Positions 16,618 through 25,250 are shown, counted from the first letter of the stretch. The stretch: DNA of 64,000 bases from Dehalococcoidia bacterium (GCA_012959765.1 DUCO01000040.1:1-64000), one strand, 5' to 3'. Notes: a model not told the origin generated them from the sequence alone. A program made the numbers and translations.

Positions 16618-18351
16618 ATGACTCAACCTGCATCAACGGGCCAGCATGGCACCGACAATCGGGCAAACATTGTTTTGATAATGGCTGATGATCTGGGGTG
16701 GTCCGATCTTGGCTGTTTTGGATCGGAAATTCGCACCCCGAACCTCGATAAACTCGCCAATCAGGGTGTTCGCTTTACGCAGATGTACAACTCGGCGCGC
16801 TGCTGCCCTTCCCGTGCTGCCCTCCTCACAGGCCTAAACCCCCAACAGGCCGGTATTGGACACATGATCAACGATCTGGGCACTCCGGCGTATCAGGGCT
16901 ATCTGAACGACAACTGCGTCACGATCGCCGAAGTCCTGAAGTCGTCTGGCTATCGAACTCTGATGGCAGGAAAGTGGCATGTTGGAGGCGAACAGGGAAA
17001 CCTTCCTGAGGGCTGGCATCCCGACATGGTTGGCTATCCGTCGCCAAAGGGCCGAGGGTTCGATCGGTTCTACGGCATTCTTTCTGGTGGGGGGAGCTAC
17101 TACAACCCGAACATGCTGATGGACGATGTGACTCGCATAAGTGTCGATACAACCGACTATCACTTCACCGACGCTATCGCATCGAAAGCCACCCAATTCG
17201 TTGACGATGCTGTGCATCGTGACGAGCCGTTTTTCCTTTACATGGCGTTCACCGCACCTCACTGGCCCTTGCATGCGTGGCCTGAAGACATTGAGAAGTA
17301 CCGCGGTAAATATTTGAAAGGGTGGGATGAAACCCGTCTGAATCGCCACGAAACGCAGCGTGGGCTCGGAGTGGTCGATCCTGACTGGAAGCTTTCGCCA
17401 CGTGATGCGGGAGTGGTGCCGTGGGAGGAATCGCCCGACAAGGAGTGGCGAGATCTCCAGATGGCTGTTTACTCGGCGCAGGTGGAGCAGGTTGATCGAG
17501 GCATCGGCAAGTTGATGGCCAAGTTAGAAGAAACTGGTGAGGCCAATAACACGGTGGTCGTTTTTCTCGCCGACAACGGTGGATGCGCAGAGTTTCTCGC
17601 TGAAGATTCACCTACGCCCGATCCTTCCCGCTACAACTACCCGACCGTTGATGGGCGAGTAGTTCGTACAGGAAATTCCCCATCTATAGACCCGGGTCCA
17701 CCCGACACTTTTGCCAGCGTCGATATCGCCTGGGCAAACGTAAACAACACTCCGTTCAGGCTGTTCAAGCACTACACGCACGAAGGTGGTATTTCGACCC
17801 CGTTCATTATTAGCTGGCCAGACAGGCTGGCTGATAAGGGCTCAGTCTTCAACAATCCGGCGCACATCATCGACATCAATGCCACGCTGCTCGACATTGC
17901 GGGAGCCACATACCCGACGACGTTCAAGGGAAACGACATCAAGCCAGCTGAAGGTGAGTCGTTTTCGAGCGTTCTAAACGGGAACAACTGGGAGCGTGAT
18001 AAGCCGATTGCGTGGGAGCACGAGGGCAATAGAGCGGTGCGGATGGGCAATTGGAAGTTAGTCAGTGAGATTGGCGACCCATCGGATCCTGATTCGAAGG
18101 CCGTGTGGGAGCTATACAACATCCGAGCCGATAGGACAGAGTTGAACGACTTGATCGACGGCGAGAGCGATCGTGTTAATGCGATGATCCGGTTCTACAA
18201 CGAGTGGGCAGAGCGATGCGAGGTTGAAGACTGGGAGAATCCGGGATTTACACTTCGACCGAGCTTACGAACGATAACCCGCCACAATCACGGTGGTGGA
18301 CCCGTGATAGCCGCTCGACTGGGTCCGAGGCGAGATATTCCAACCGCGTAG
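16618..18351 (+). CDS. Arylsulfatase (type I, formylglycine sulfatase)
   Basis: 577 residues. The start shows the metal-binding segment IVLIMADDLGWSDLGCFG, then the activation motif C-C-P-S-R-A-A-L-L-T-G with the Cys to be converted to formylglycine at about residue 62 (CxPSR form). Further metal/active-site blocks are GKWHVGG, PHWPLH and VVFLADNGG. The enzyme hydrolyses sulfate esters and needs a formylglycine-generating enzyme encoded elsewhere. No signal peptide is apparent, suggesting a cytoplasmic enzyme. Use of sulfated organic matter fits a marine habitat, an inference only. Confidence 0.93.
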   Translation: MTQPASTGQHGTDNRANIVLIMADDLGWSDLGCFGSEIRTPNLDKLANQGVRFTQMYNSARCCPSRAALLTGLNPQQAGIGHMINDLGTPAYQGYLNDNCVTIAEVLKSSGYRTLMAGKWHVGGEQGNLPEGWHPDMVGYPSPKGRGFDRFYGILSGGGSYYNPNMLMDDVTRISVDTTDYHFTDAIASKATQFVDDAVHRDEPFFLYMAFTAPHWPLHAWPEDIEKYRGKYLKGWDETRLNRHETQRGLGVVDPDWKLSPRDAGVVPWEESPDKEWRDLQMAVYSAQVEQVDRGIGKLMAKLEETGEANNTVVVFLADNGGCAEFLAEDSPTPDPSRYNYPTVDGRVVRTGNSPSIDPGPPDTFASVDIAWANVNNTPFRLFKHYTHEGGISTPFIISWPDRLADKGSVFNNPAHIIDINATLLDIAGATYPTTFKGNDIKPAEGESFSSVLNGNNWERDKPIAWEHEGNRAVRMGNWKLVSEIGDPSDPDSKAVWELYNIRADRTELNDLIDGESDRVNAMIRFYNEWAERCEVEDWENPGFTLRPSLRTITRHNHGGGPVIAARLGPRRDIPTA

Positions 18352-18534
18352 TTGTATTGCTATGGGCAGTATGGATGTGGGATCAGTTCGTCAGCTTGAG
18401 TGAGTCTCGACAACGCATGGCAGAGCGAAGTTCACTCGCGTTCCTTAGAGTTGAATCGCTGTAAACTCCCGTCGAAACGATGATTGACGATAAGTTAATT
18501 CAAACATAAATTCAGAATCAGGTCGCCGCTTTTT

Positions 18535-19926
18535 ATGCACTTCAAAACGATTTCAGAACTTGCGCCGCTAATTGAGACGGGTGATATATCGCCAGTGGAA
18601 TTGGCGCAATCGCAACTGGATCGCATCGACGAGCTCGACGGCACTCTGAAGACATACGCCACCGTGACCGCTGATCTAGCACTCGAACAAGCCCGGCAGG
18701 CCGAACAGGATATTGCCGGGGGTAACTACCAAGGAAAACTTCACGGAATCCCGATCGCTGTGAAAGACCTGTGCAATACCGCGGGCATCAAAACGATGGG
18801 GGGGTCGGCAGTGTTCGCCGACAACATTCCCGATCACGATGCGACGGTCGTGCGCAAGCTGCGAGAGGCCGGTGCCGTTTCTCTGGGCAAGCTGAACATG
18901 ACTGAAGGAGCGATGGGGGGTTACAACCCGAAACTCCAAATTCCAGAGAATCCGTGGCGGCCTTCTCACTGGGCGGGTGCGTCATCGAGTGGCTCGGGGT
19001 CGGCAACAGCAGCCGGGCTGGCGTATGGCACTCTGGGCAGCGACACGGGCGGGTCGATCCGTCACCCGGCAGCCGTCTGTGGCACGGTTGGGCTGAAGCC
19101 CACCTGGGGGCGAGTAAGTCGATTCGGCGTGATGGATCTTGCCGAATCACTCGATCATGTCGGGCCACTAACCCGGTCTGCAGCCGACGCAGGAATAATG
19201 CTTCAGGCGATATCGGGAATCGACCCAAACGATCCCACCACGCTACCGCAAAACGTCCCCGACATGCTCTATGAGATCGGCAAGGGGGTTAGTGGGCTGA
19301 AGATTGGCTGGGATCACGAGTACGCAACTTCCGGCTTGGAGCCAAGTTTCGCAAGCGCCGTAGAGCAGGGCGTGAAGGTGATGGAGGGGCTTGGTGCGGA
19401 GATTGTCGAAGTGAAGTTTCCCGAAATCATGCGCGAAGCAATGGAGGCTTGGCCGGTAATTTGTTCAACCGAAGCCGCTATGGCGCACTCTGCAACCTTC
19501 CCTTCTCGATCTGCCGAGTACGGGCCGTTCTTTAGAGAATGGCTCGAAAATGGCAGTGCTCATTCAGCCACCGATTATGCGAAGGCTCACAGCTTGCGAT
19601 TGGCTATGAACGGCGGGTTGAGAAATACAATGCGTGGCATCGACGTGCTCGCCGGGCCATCGACGGCAAAAGCGTCGTATCCGGTTACTCGTGATGCGCT
19701 TTACGGCCCGATCCCTACGGATCGTGTCCCATGGGATAGTCGGTTCACTGTGCCATTCGATTTCGCAGGACTCCCGACTATCGCCCTGCCTTGCGGACTC
19801 GATGACAACGGCATGCCAGTTTCGCTGCAGTTTTCGGGGCACCATCTGGCCGAACCGCTTTTAGTTGGCGTCGGTGACGCATTCGAAAGTGCAACTGATT
19901 TTCACAATTTACATCCGCCTGTTTAG
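18535..19926 (+). CDS. Amidase (amidase-signature family)
   Basis: 463 residues with the Ser-cisSer-Lys triad: Lys in GIPIAVKDLCN (about residue 79), the cis-Ser in the Gly/Ser-rich GASSSGSGSATAAG, and the nucleophile Ser in GSDTGGSIRHPA. It is close in form to GatA and to catabolic amidases. No gatB or gatC is adjacent, so it is more likely a catabolic amidase hydrolysing small amides or aryl acylamides. The following SDR gene begins 29 nt downstream in the same direction, suggesting cotranscription. Confidence 0.9.
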   Translation: MHFKTISELAPLIETGDISPVELAQSQLDRIDELDGTLKTYATVTADLALEQARQAEQDIAGGNYQGKLHGIPIAVKDLCNTAGIKTMGGSAVFADNIPDHDATVVRKLREAGAVSLGKLNMTEGAMGGYNPKLQIPENPWRPSHWAGASSSGSGSATAAGLAYGTLGSDTGGSIRHPAAVCGTVGLKPTWGRVSRFGVMDLAESLDHVGPLTRSAADAGIMLQAISGIDPNDPTTLPQNVPDMLYEIGKGVSGLKIGWDHEYATSGLEPSFASAVEQGVKVMEGLGAEIVEVKFPEIMREAMEAWPVICSTEAAMAHSATFPSRSAEYGPFFREWLENGSAHSATDYAKAHSLRLAMNGGLRNTMRGIDVLAGPSTAKASYPVTRDALYGPIPTDRVPWDSRFTVPFDFAGLPTIALPCGLDDNGMPVSLQFSGHHLAEPLLVGVGDAFESATDFHNLHPPV

Positions 19927-19955
19927 GCAGTTTTAGGACTAATTCAGGAATCGAT

Positions 19956-20747
19956 ATGAAAACAAGATTCGAAGGCAAAGTGGCTCTGGTCGTTGGCGGT
20001 GCGAACGCTGATGAAAGTCGGCTTCTTGGGTTTGCAGGCCTTTCGGCACTGGAGATCGCCCGGGATGGCGGAATAGTCGTCATCGCCGATATAGATGATG
20101 AAGCGGGTGAACGCTCGGTTGGAAAAATGCGAGACGCCGGGTTGACCGCTGACTATGTGCACCTGAACGTGACATCGGAATCGGACTGGTTCGCGGCGGT
20201 GGAAATGACTGTTTCGAAGCACAATCGACTCGACATATTGATTATGGCGGCAGGCATACCAGATCGTGGCGAAACTATCGAATCGACCGATGTCGATGCG
20301 TGGAGAAACGTCATGGATGTGACTAATTTGGGAATGTTTCTTGGTACCCGTTCGGTCGTGGAGTCGATGCGTGCCAGCGGTGGTGGGTCGATAGTGTTGA
20401 TCTCGTCGATGATGGCAAGAGTGGTGCGCGATCAGGCCAATGCCTACGCAACGTCGAGGGCTGGGATGACCCACTTCGCACGGTCGGCCGCAGTGCAGTA
20501 CGGCTCCGACAACATCCGGGTCAATTGCGTCCTGCCCGGATGGACGCTCACGCCGTTCACATCGAGTGCATTCAACGATGAATGGTCGGAACGGCTCGCT
20601 AAACGAGTTCCGCTCGGCAGGGTCGCTGATGCATCCGATATCGCCGGGCCGATACTATTTTTGGCCTCAGACGAAGCGAAGTACGTCACGGGCAGCGAGT
20701 TGCTTGCCGACGGTGGTGTAACCGGGTGGATCGGACCGATGGACTAA
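19956..20747 (+). CDS. SDR-family protein with Arg in place of the catalytic Lys
   Basis: 263 residues of SDR fold: beta1 VALVVGGANADESRLLGFAG with a Gly motif unlike TGxxxGxG, ISSMM as the Ser block, YATSR where YxxxK is expected, VNCVLPG and a C-terminal FLASDEAKYVTGSELLADGG. Lys to Arg at the catalytic position and the altered nucleotide loop suggest an enoyl-reductase-like or divergent oxidoreductase, or an inactive homologue. It is the second gene after the amidase and is followed by dgkA 29 nt downstream. Confidence 0.85.
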   Translation: MKTRFEGKVALVVGGANADESRLLGFAGLSALEIARDGGIVVIADIDDEAGERSVGKMRDAGLTADYVHLNVTSESDWFAAVEMTVSKHNRLDILIMAAGIPDRGETIESTDVDAWRNVMDVTNLGMFLGTRSVVESMRASGGGSIVLISSMMARVVRDQANAYATSRAGMTHFARSAAVQYGSDNIRVNCVLPGWTLTPFTSSAFNDEWSERLAKRVPLGRVADASDIAGPILFLASDEAKYVTGSELLADGGVTGWIGPMD

Positions 20748-20776
20748 GCGTCCGATGATTACCTTGATTCGATCTA

Positions 20777-21139
20777 ATGAATAACTTTTTCAAAATACTC
20801 AACCCGGCATTGCTCATCAAAGCATTTGGCAATTCACTGAATGGCCTTGCTCTTGCAGTTAAATCTGAGCGAGCGTTTCAGCAAGAGTTGATCGTCATGG
20901 TCGTCGGCGTGGTTGCTGCGATTATGCTCACCGACCAGAGTGTTGAACGCGCGGTGTTGATCGGTTCACTGGCCATCGTGCTCGTTGTCGAGCTGATCAA
21001 TTCAGCGATAGAAGCGACTATCGACCGTATTGGCCCTGAGCAAAACCCACTTTCAAAGCGAGCGAAAGACCTTGGTTCGGCTGCTGTACTTGTTTCTCTT
21101 ATTTCCGCAGTCGCAGTGTGGCTGATAATCCTCGTCTAA
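20777..21139 (+). CDS. dgkA: Diacylglycerol/undecaprenol kinase (DgkA family)
   Basis: 120 residues, standard length. An N-terminal amphipathic segment is followed by three membrane helices. The family signature is clear: ELINSAIEATIDRIG followed by SKRAKDLGSAAVLVSLI. It phosphorylates diacylglycerol or undecaprenol at the inner face of the membrane; Gram-positive-type homologues prefer undecaprenol. The same-strand run with the SDR upstream and the epimerase downstream may be a loose operon. Confidence 0.9.
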   Translation: MNNFFKILNPALLIKAFGNSLNGLALAVKSERAFQQELIVMVVGVVAAIMLTDQSVERAVLIGSLAIVLVVELINSAIEATIDRIGPEQNPLSKRAKDLGSAAVLVSLISAVAVWLIILV

Positions 21140-21191
21140 ATTGCAATGGTTACGCCCCACTTGTCCTTAAGAAAATTACTGGAGAGCTAAA

Positions 21192-21971
21192 TTGTCAGAA
21201 AAGTTAAAGCTGTTGATCACCGGGCTGAACGGTGTTGTTGGGCAGGCACTGCGACCAGCGCTGGAGGAGCGATACACGATCAGCGCACTTTCTCGTAGCG
21301 GCGTAGACGGACTGCCTCCTGAACGGGTGTTCAAGGCAAATGTCGCCGATATCGAGTCGCTTCGCCCTGCTTTCGAGGGCATCGACGTGGTGCTCAATTT
21401 GGCTGCCGATGGCGGCATGGGCAGCGAGGAAGGTATGAACGCCGGTTGGGACTCGATGCTGCATAACAACATTATTGGTGCTTACAACGTGCTTGAGGTG
21501 GCCAGGCAGGCAGGCGTATCACGGGTAATTCTTGCAAGCTCAGGAGCCACTTCTAACGGCTACGAACTGGAAGAGCCATACAAGAGCCTGGTTTCGACTA
21601 AAGATGTTGAGATTCCTGAGTCGTGGGAGATGGTCAACGAATTCTCCGAGCCAAAACCGGTTAGTTTGTACGGCGTGACGAAGCTGTTCGGTGAAGATCT
21701 TGGGCGATATTATGCGGCGACCACTCCCCTTTCGGTGATCAACTTGCGAATCAGCAGTTGCGGCCCGGTCGACAAAGCCGGTCCGGGTCGAGCTCAGGCC
21801 AACTGGGCGAGTCACCGCGACACCCAACAGCTCACGATCAAAATCATCGAAGCTCCGGCCGATCTCAAATTCGATATCTTCTGGGCGACTTCTGACAACC
21901 GTAAGTTATTCCGCGACAATTCCCACGCGAAAGAGGTGCTCGGGTATACTCCGCAGGATGGAGTTCGCTAG
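21192..21971 (+). CDS. NAD-dependent epimerase/dehydratase (extended SDR)
   Basis: 259 residues. The Rossmann motif TGLNGVVGQALRP is at the N-terminus, LNLAADGG follows, and the active-site YGVTK lies near residue 165. It probably acts on a nucleotide sugar or a uronic acid; similar proteins include uronate dehydrogenase-like enzymes. The start is TTG at 21192, preceded by GGAGAG. The C-terminus is short compared with full epimerases (about 310), but the usual core is present. Confidence 0.85.
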   Translation: MSEKLKLLITGLNGVVGQALRPALEERYTISALSRSGVDGLPPERVFKANVADIESLRPAFEGIDVVLNLAADGGMGSEEGMNAGWDSMLHNNIIGAYNVLEVARQAGVSRVILASSGATSNGYELEEPYKSLVSTKDVEIPESWEMVNEFSEPKPVSLYGVTKLFGEDLGRYYAATTPLSVINLRISSCGPVDKAGPGRAQANWASHRDTQQLTIKIIEAPADLKFDIFWATSDNRKLFRDNSHAKEVLGYTPQDGVR

Positions 21972-22027
21972 TCTCGTGTTCTGGGCGGTAGATATATTGG
22001 TATCTGCTCACGTTCGGTGAGTTCAAT

Positions 22028-22285
22028 ATGACAGAAATCCAAACAACCCAAATAACGGTCTATTCATCCAATTTCTGAGGATCTTGCGAAATGGTGAAAG
22101 GGTTCCTTTCACTTCGTAAGGTCGAGTTTGTCGAGAAGAATGTTTCGACAGATCTTGAAGGGAGCGTCGAGTTGGTTGCGATGGGCTACGATTCGACCCC
22201 GGTCACAGTGATCGGGGATCGGGAGTTGACCGGGTTTAATGTGCCAGAAATCGATGCGGCACTAGCAGCGCTGAATCTCGAATAA
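22028..22285 (+). CDS. Glutaredoxin-like selenoprotein (Sec-Gly-Ser-Cys active site)
   Basis: The track gives only the part from 22091 (64 residues), which has a glutaredoxin-like C-terminus (GYDSTPVTVIGDRELTGF, with the cis-Pro TPV) but no redox site. In the same frame, from ATG 22028, the sequence reads MTEIQTTQITVYSSNF, TGA (22076-22078), then GSCEMVKGFL. With UGA as Sec this is a complete 85-residue glutaredoxin with UGSC where CPxC is normal. A hairpin begins 16 nt after the UGA, and selA is in the window. It would reduce disulfides or handle glutathione/thiol chemistry in the cytoplasm. A NifU-like gene lies 100 nt downstream. Confidence 0.86.
22094..22112 (+). promoter_or_regulatory. 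Putative bacterial SECIS hairpin of the seleno-glutaredoxin
   Basis: GTGAAAG-GGTTC-CTTTCAC forms a perfect 7-bp stem (8 bp if the loop shrinks to three bases). It starts 16 nt after the UGA, and the apical loop GGUUC carries the G-G-U also found in the loop of the E. coli fdhF SECIS. Part of the coding sequence. Confidence 0.7.
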
Positions 22286-22385
22286 TCAACGGGGGCTCAG
22301 TTGGGCGTGTATAGAATGAGTCGATACATTCGAGTGGCCAGCGCCTTCGACCGCTCAATATGCCAGCCAGAAGGATTCGAAAAGA

Positions 22386-22631
22386 ATGGTTCAGAGTACG
22401 TCCGACTCAAGCGTAGATTTCGTTCTTGAACAGATCCAAACCATGGTGGCCTCTGAAGGCGGAACGCTTGGCGAGCCCACGCTCTATGGTGCCAGTCTGA
22501 AGGTTGAATACACACCCGGCGTCAATGAAGAGTGCCCGGAGTGCGTGCCCACTCTCGAAATGGTTACCCAGTTTCTCACTGCGTCTATCGGCATTCACGC
22601 CCCGCACGTAACCGACATCGAAGTTAGCTAG
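22386..22631 (+). CDS. NifU-like C-terminal domain protein (Fe-S scaffold type)
   Basis: 81 residues. The pattern VDFVLEQIQTMVASEGG near the N-terminus, then KVEYTPGVNEECPECVPTLEM and a final HVTDIEV, resembles the NifU C-terminal domain, with CPEC as the CxxC iron-sulfur ligand pair. Such small proteins hold or pass Fe-S clusters. It follows the seleno-glutaredoxin by 100 nt on the same strand, which suits a link to Fe-S or thiol metabolism. Similarity is modest and judged by eye, so an unrelated CxxC protein is possible. Confidence 0.6.
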   Translation: MVQSTSDSSVDFVLEQIQTMVASEGGTLGEPTLYGASLKVEYTPGVNEECPECVPTLEMVTQFLTASIGIHAPHVTDIEVS

Positions 22632-22645
22632 CCAGCCGGCTAGCC
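22628..22645 (+). terminator. Hairpin after the NifU-like gene
   Basis: GCTAGCC-AGCC-GGCTAGC, a perfect 7-bp stem overlapping the stop codon of the NifU-like gene. Only a weak T-rich tail follows (GGGTTCTCTTGTTC), so termination is uncertain. Confidence 0.45.
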
Positions 22646-22878
22646 GGGTTCTCTTGTTCGTGAGAGTTGCTCGCCTGCCCCTGCGATTCATCTTGGCGGC
22701 TGTAAATCCGGAAATCGCTTATTCGCAGTTGCCAGCAACTCAGTTCTCGGCGAAAAATACCCCCACGGGGAGACGCCCCTCGCGCTCGGGCGCCAGAAAC
22801 TGTAGGTACGAAATCGCAGTACCAACATCGGTATCAGCGTTGATAACGATTCAGGGCGGCGAACAGGACACACTGGCA

Positions 22879-23736
22879 ATGACCACGATCACAACACATA
22901 ATTTCTGGGACTCAAGATCCGCTACTCGGATTGCAGGAATCGCGCTTCTGAATTCTTCTCTGTTCCTCGTCGGATGTCTGTCGATATCAACCGATGGCGA
23001 ACATGGAGAAGGCTCCTCATAAGAGAACTATCTTCACACTTTTGAGGTCGGTGAGAATCCGACGATCGACGCTCGTGGGTTTAACGGTGAAGTTGAGATA
23101 CTTGCTGGTGCCGACGGCGTGGTCGAAGCTGAAACAGAACTCAAGATTCCAGATCGGGTGTCATACAGCGCTACGGTTAGCGGAAACACTGTGTCGGTTA
23201 TCGCAAAGAAAATCGGCAACGGAATTACTATAGGTCGATCTCCTCAGGCCGAAATTCATCTGATTGTCCCTGCCCGTTCCACTATTACTGCACATACGAG
23301 CGACGGCCCGCTCATTATCGTTGGGATCACTGGAAACGGTGACCTTGAAACGAGCAACGGCAAAATTACGATCAAGAACGTTAACGGACAGTTCAATTCG
23401 TCGACCAGCAATGGCTCGGTTCAAATGCTGAACGTTGTTGGTGAGTTCGACGCAAAGACTTCGAATGGGAAAATTCTGTACTCAGGTACGTTCACTTCTG
23501 GCGGAGACAACGAATTTTCGACGTCGAATGGCTCGATTGGTATCACCTTCAATGATGAGCCAGATGTCGAGTTGGACGCACGAACTAGTAATGGAACGGT
23601 AAAGACCGACCGGTCAATTCTGGCGACAGTTAATGGCAGTTCTCTGAACAACCGCGCTCACCTTGAAGGCAAATATGGCGCCGGTTCAGCGTTTCTTGAA
23701 CTGACTACATCCAACGGCTCGATCAATATTCACTGA
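22879..23736 (+). pseudogene. DUF4097-type beta-repeat lipoprotein interrupted by TAA
   Basis: From ATG 22879 a lipoprotein signal (IAGIALLNSSLFLVGC, lipobox LVGC) runs to an in-frame TAA at 23020-23022. The same frame then continues open for 238 codons (ENYLHTFEVGENPTIDARGF and on) to 23736. The downstream part shows the repeated (T/S)SNGxI/V motif (LETSNGKI, STSNGSV, KTSNGKI, STSNGSI, RTSNGTV, TTSNGSI) of DUF4097 adhesin-like beta-helix proteins, whose role is unknown. Intact, it would be an outer-surface lipoprotein of about 285 residues. A single base change (for example CAA to TAA) explains the break. Translation from the internal GTG at 23119 would give a non-exported protein. Confidence 0.7.
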
Positions 23737-23856
23737 TTTTCAGCGAGTTCGTTTGGCTGTTCCAAAGTAAATCGCGATGCGACCGGTTGGTCCATCACGA
23801 TTTAGATTTAAGAGTTGGCGCTCGGATGCCGATGATCAACCGGTTCAGACGACCGA

Positions 23857-24507
23857 TCAGGAAGTTGGGGTCTGGCTTCGAATCTGAGCGGCTCTCTCCG
23901 CGAGTACATTGGCGCTGGTCGATAGTCGGTCCGGTTGATTCGACGCTACGAAGCTATCGTCGCTCTCTCGCCACGAAAATAGCTCGACAGCGTTCGGCTT
24001 CCCGGCCTCAACGCCTCGAATTTCGTAGATACCGTCAATACGACGCCAGTAGCTTTCTTTATCTTCACCGAACCGGGCGATGTGAATCACGTAGTCGATG
24101 ATCGAGGCATCGGCATCGGATATTTCATTCACACCGCATATCTGCTCGAATACATCTTCGACGCCGGACGTGTGCATGGTAGTACACAGTGAATAGCCGG
24201 TTTTCAGCGTCTCAAACAGCGCTCGAACCGGCTCATGCCAGATGTATCGCTCCGGATTGTGGTCGCTTATCTCCCCAATTTCCATGTAGCCGCCTTTACC
24301 GGCTCCAGCGAACTCTCGAATTTCGTCGATCTGCCCCGTCATAGGGTGAATTGGAGTTCCTTCTGGTGCGAATTCCAGAGCTGCCCAGAGCACAGTGCTT
24401 TTTCCGGCGTGCTGTGGTCCCGCTCCCGAAACGAACGATTTTTTCTCAGCAGCGATGGTCCAGAGGAGAGCTGCCATATGTTCGTCCATGGTGTGATTGG
24501 CGACCAT
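23857..24507 (-). CDS. Small secretion-ATPase-like protein (TadA/VirB11/archaellar FlaI fold)
   Basis: 216 residues. It has a Walker A-like loop GPQHAGKST near residue 30, a GEISD segment, then TGYSLCTTMHTSGVEDVFEQI, which is the TGHxxxxTxHA-type His box of type II/IV secretion and pilus ATPases, and a C-terminal IIDYVIHIARFG. The N-terminal domain of normal ATPases is absent. It may start upstream: ATG 24544 with GTAGGA before it would read MEVN and join this frame (IVDVTLVD) if one T were removed near 24531, so either a 5' frameshift or a shorter protein is present. It follows the seleno-thioredoxin gene by 56 nt on the same strand. Confidence 0.65.
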   Translation of the reverse strand: MVANHTMDEHMAALLWTIAAEKKSFVSGAGPQHAGKSTVLWAALEFAPEGTPIHPMTGQIDEIREFAGAGKGGYMEIGEISDHNPERYIWHEPVRALFETLKTGYSLCTTMHTSGVEDVFEQICGVNEISDADASIIDYVIHIARFGEDKESYWRRIDGIYEIRGVEAGKPNAVELFSWRESDDSFVASNQPDRLSTSANVLAERAAQIRSQTPTS

Positions 24508-24563
24508 GTCGACCAGAGTTACATCAACGATAATTCACTTCCATTCCTACGAACGAGAGGGGC

Positions 24564-25250
24564 TTACTTGCCCTGCTCAACCTGTTCGCGCTGCCATGTG
24601 TAATCGACCTTGCCGGAGTAAAACTTGTCTGGGTTTTCGACAGCCCAGAGTTGTTTTCGCATGTTCCAGTTTTCGGGATCGATAGCGATACCTTCTCGCC
24701 AGATAGCGAGCGCACCCTCATCATCACCCTCTTGATAGAGAGCCAACCCGCGCTCGAAATGATCGGAAGCCGGGCCTCCTACGGATTCTGGTGATTCACC
24801 TGCTACTTGTCCTGACGAAATGAAAGCCGAAACAAGTCCCTGTGTTTCGTCTTTCTTGATGTCGAAGCCACCGTACTGCTGGAACTGGATATTGCCCTCT
24901 TCGTCGATCAGTATTCCGTTCGGAATTGCTCGATACCCGAAGGTTCTCGCGAGTGCGTTCTCTTCATCGACAACAGTCGTGAATTCGGCACCAGCCTCTT
25001 CGTGATACGGACGTGATTTGTCGGGTCCCTGAAGGTCAACAGCGATCGACAAGATGTCGGCGTTTTTCGACTTCATGTCCGCATACATTTGCTGCCACAC
25101 GGGCAGCTGTTCGCGGCATGCTCACCAGGAGGCCCAGAAGAACAACACCAGGCGCTTGCCGAGATAGTCGGATGGTCGAACTAACTCTCCTGAGACCGAT
25201 CGTAATTCAAAATCGGGTACGGCTGAGCCGTCGGGAATATTGGCGACCAT
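24564..25250 (-). CDS. TlpA/AhpC-type thioredoxin-fold selenoprotein (Sec at codon 43)
   Basis: The track begins at 25100, after the redox site. From ATG 25250 the same frame gives MVANIPDGSAVPDFELRS, then RLVLFFWASW, TGA (25122-25124), ACREQLPVWQQMYADM. FWASW-C-xx-C-R is the textbook TlpA/AhpC-TSA active site, and the UGA stands at the first Cys. With Sec the protein has 228 residues: a thioredoxin domain (1-140) and a helical TPR-like tail (about 165-228). Only one residue (Ala) lies between Sec and Cys, where two are usual. A hairpin follows at the right distance. No signal peptide is seen, so it is cytoplasmic; probably a peroxiredoxin-like or disulfide reductase. Confidence 0.86.
25091..25107 (-). 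promoter_or_regulatory. Putative bacterial SECIS hairpin of the seleno-thioredoxin
   Basis: On the minus strand GCTGCC-CGTGT-GGCAGC forms a 6-bp stem with loop CGUGU. It occupies positions +15 to +31 after the UGA, the same distance as the apical part of the E. coli fdhF SECIS, with a G-U in the loop. Confidence 0.7.

Noticed and set aside
16834-17349. Antisense ORF (171 aa) within the sulfatase gene
   Set aside because: Overlaps a well-supported sulfatase and has no family features.
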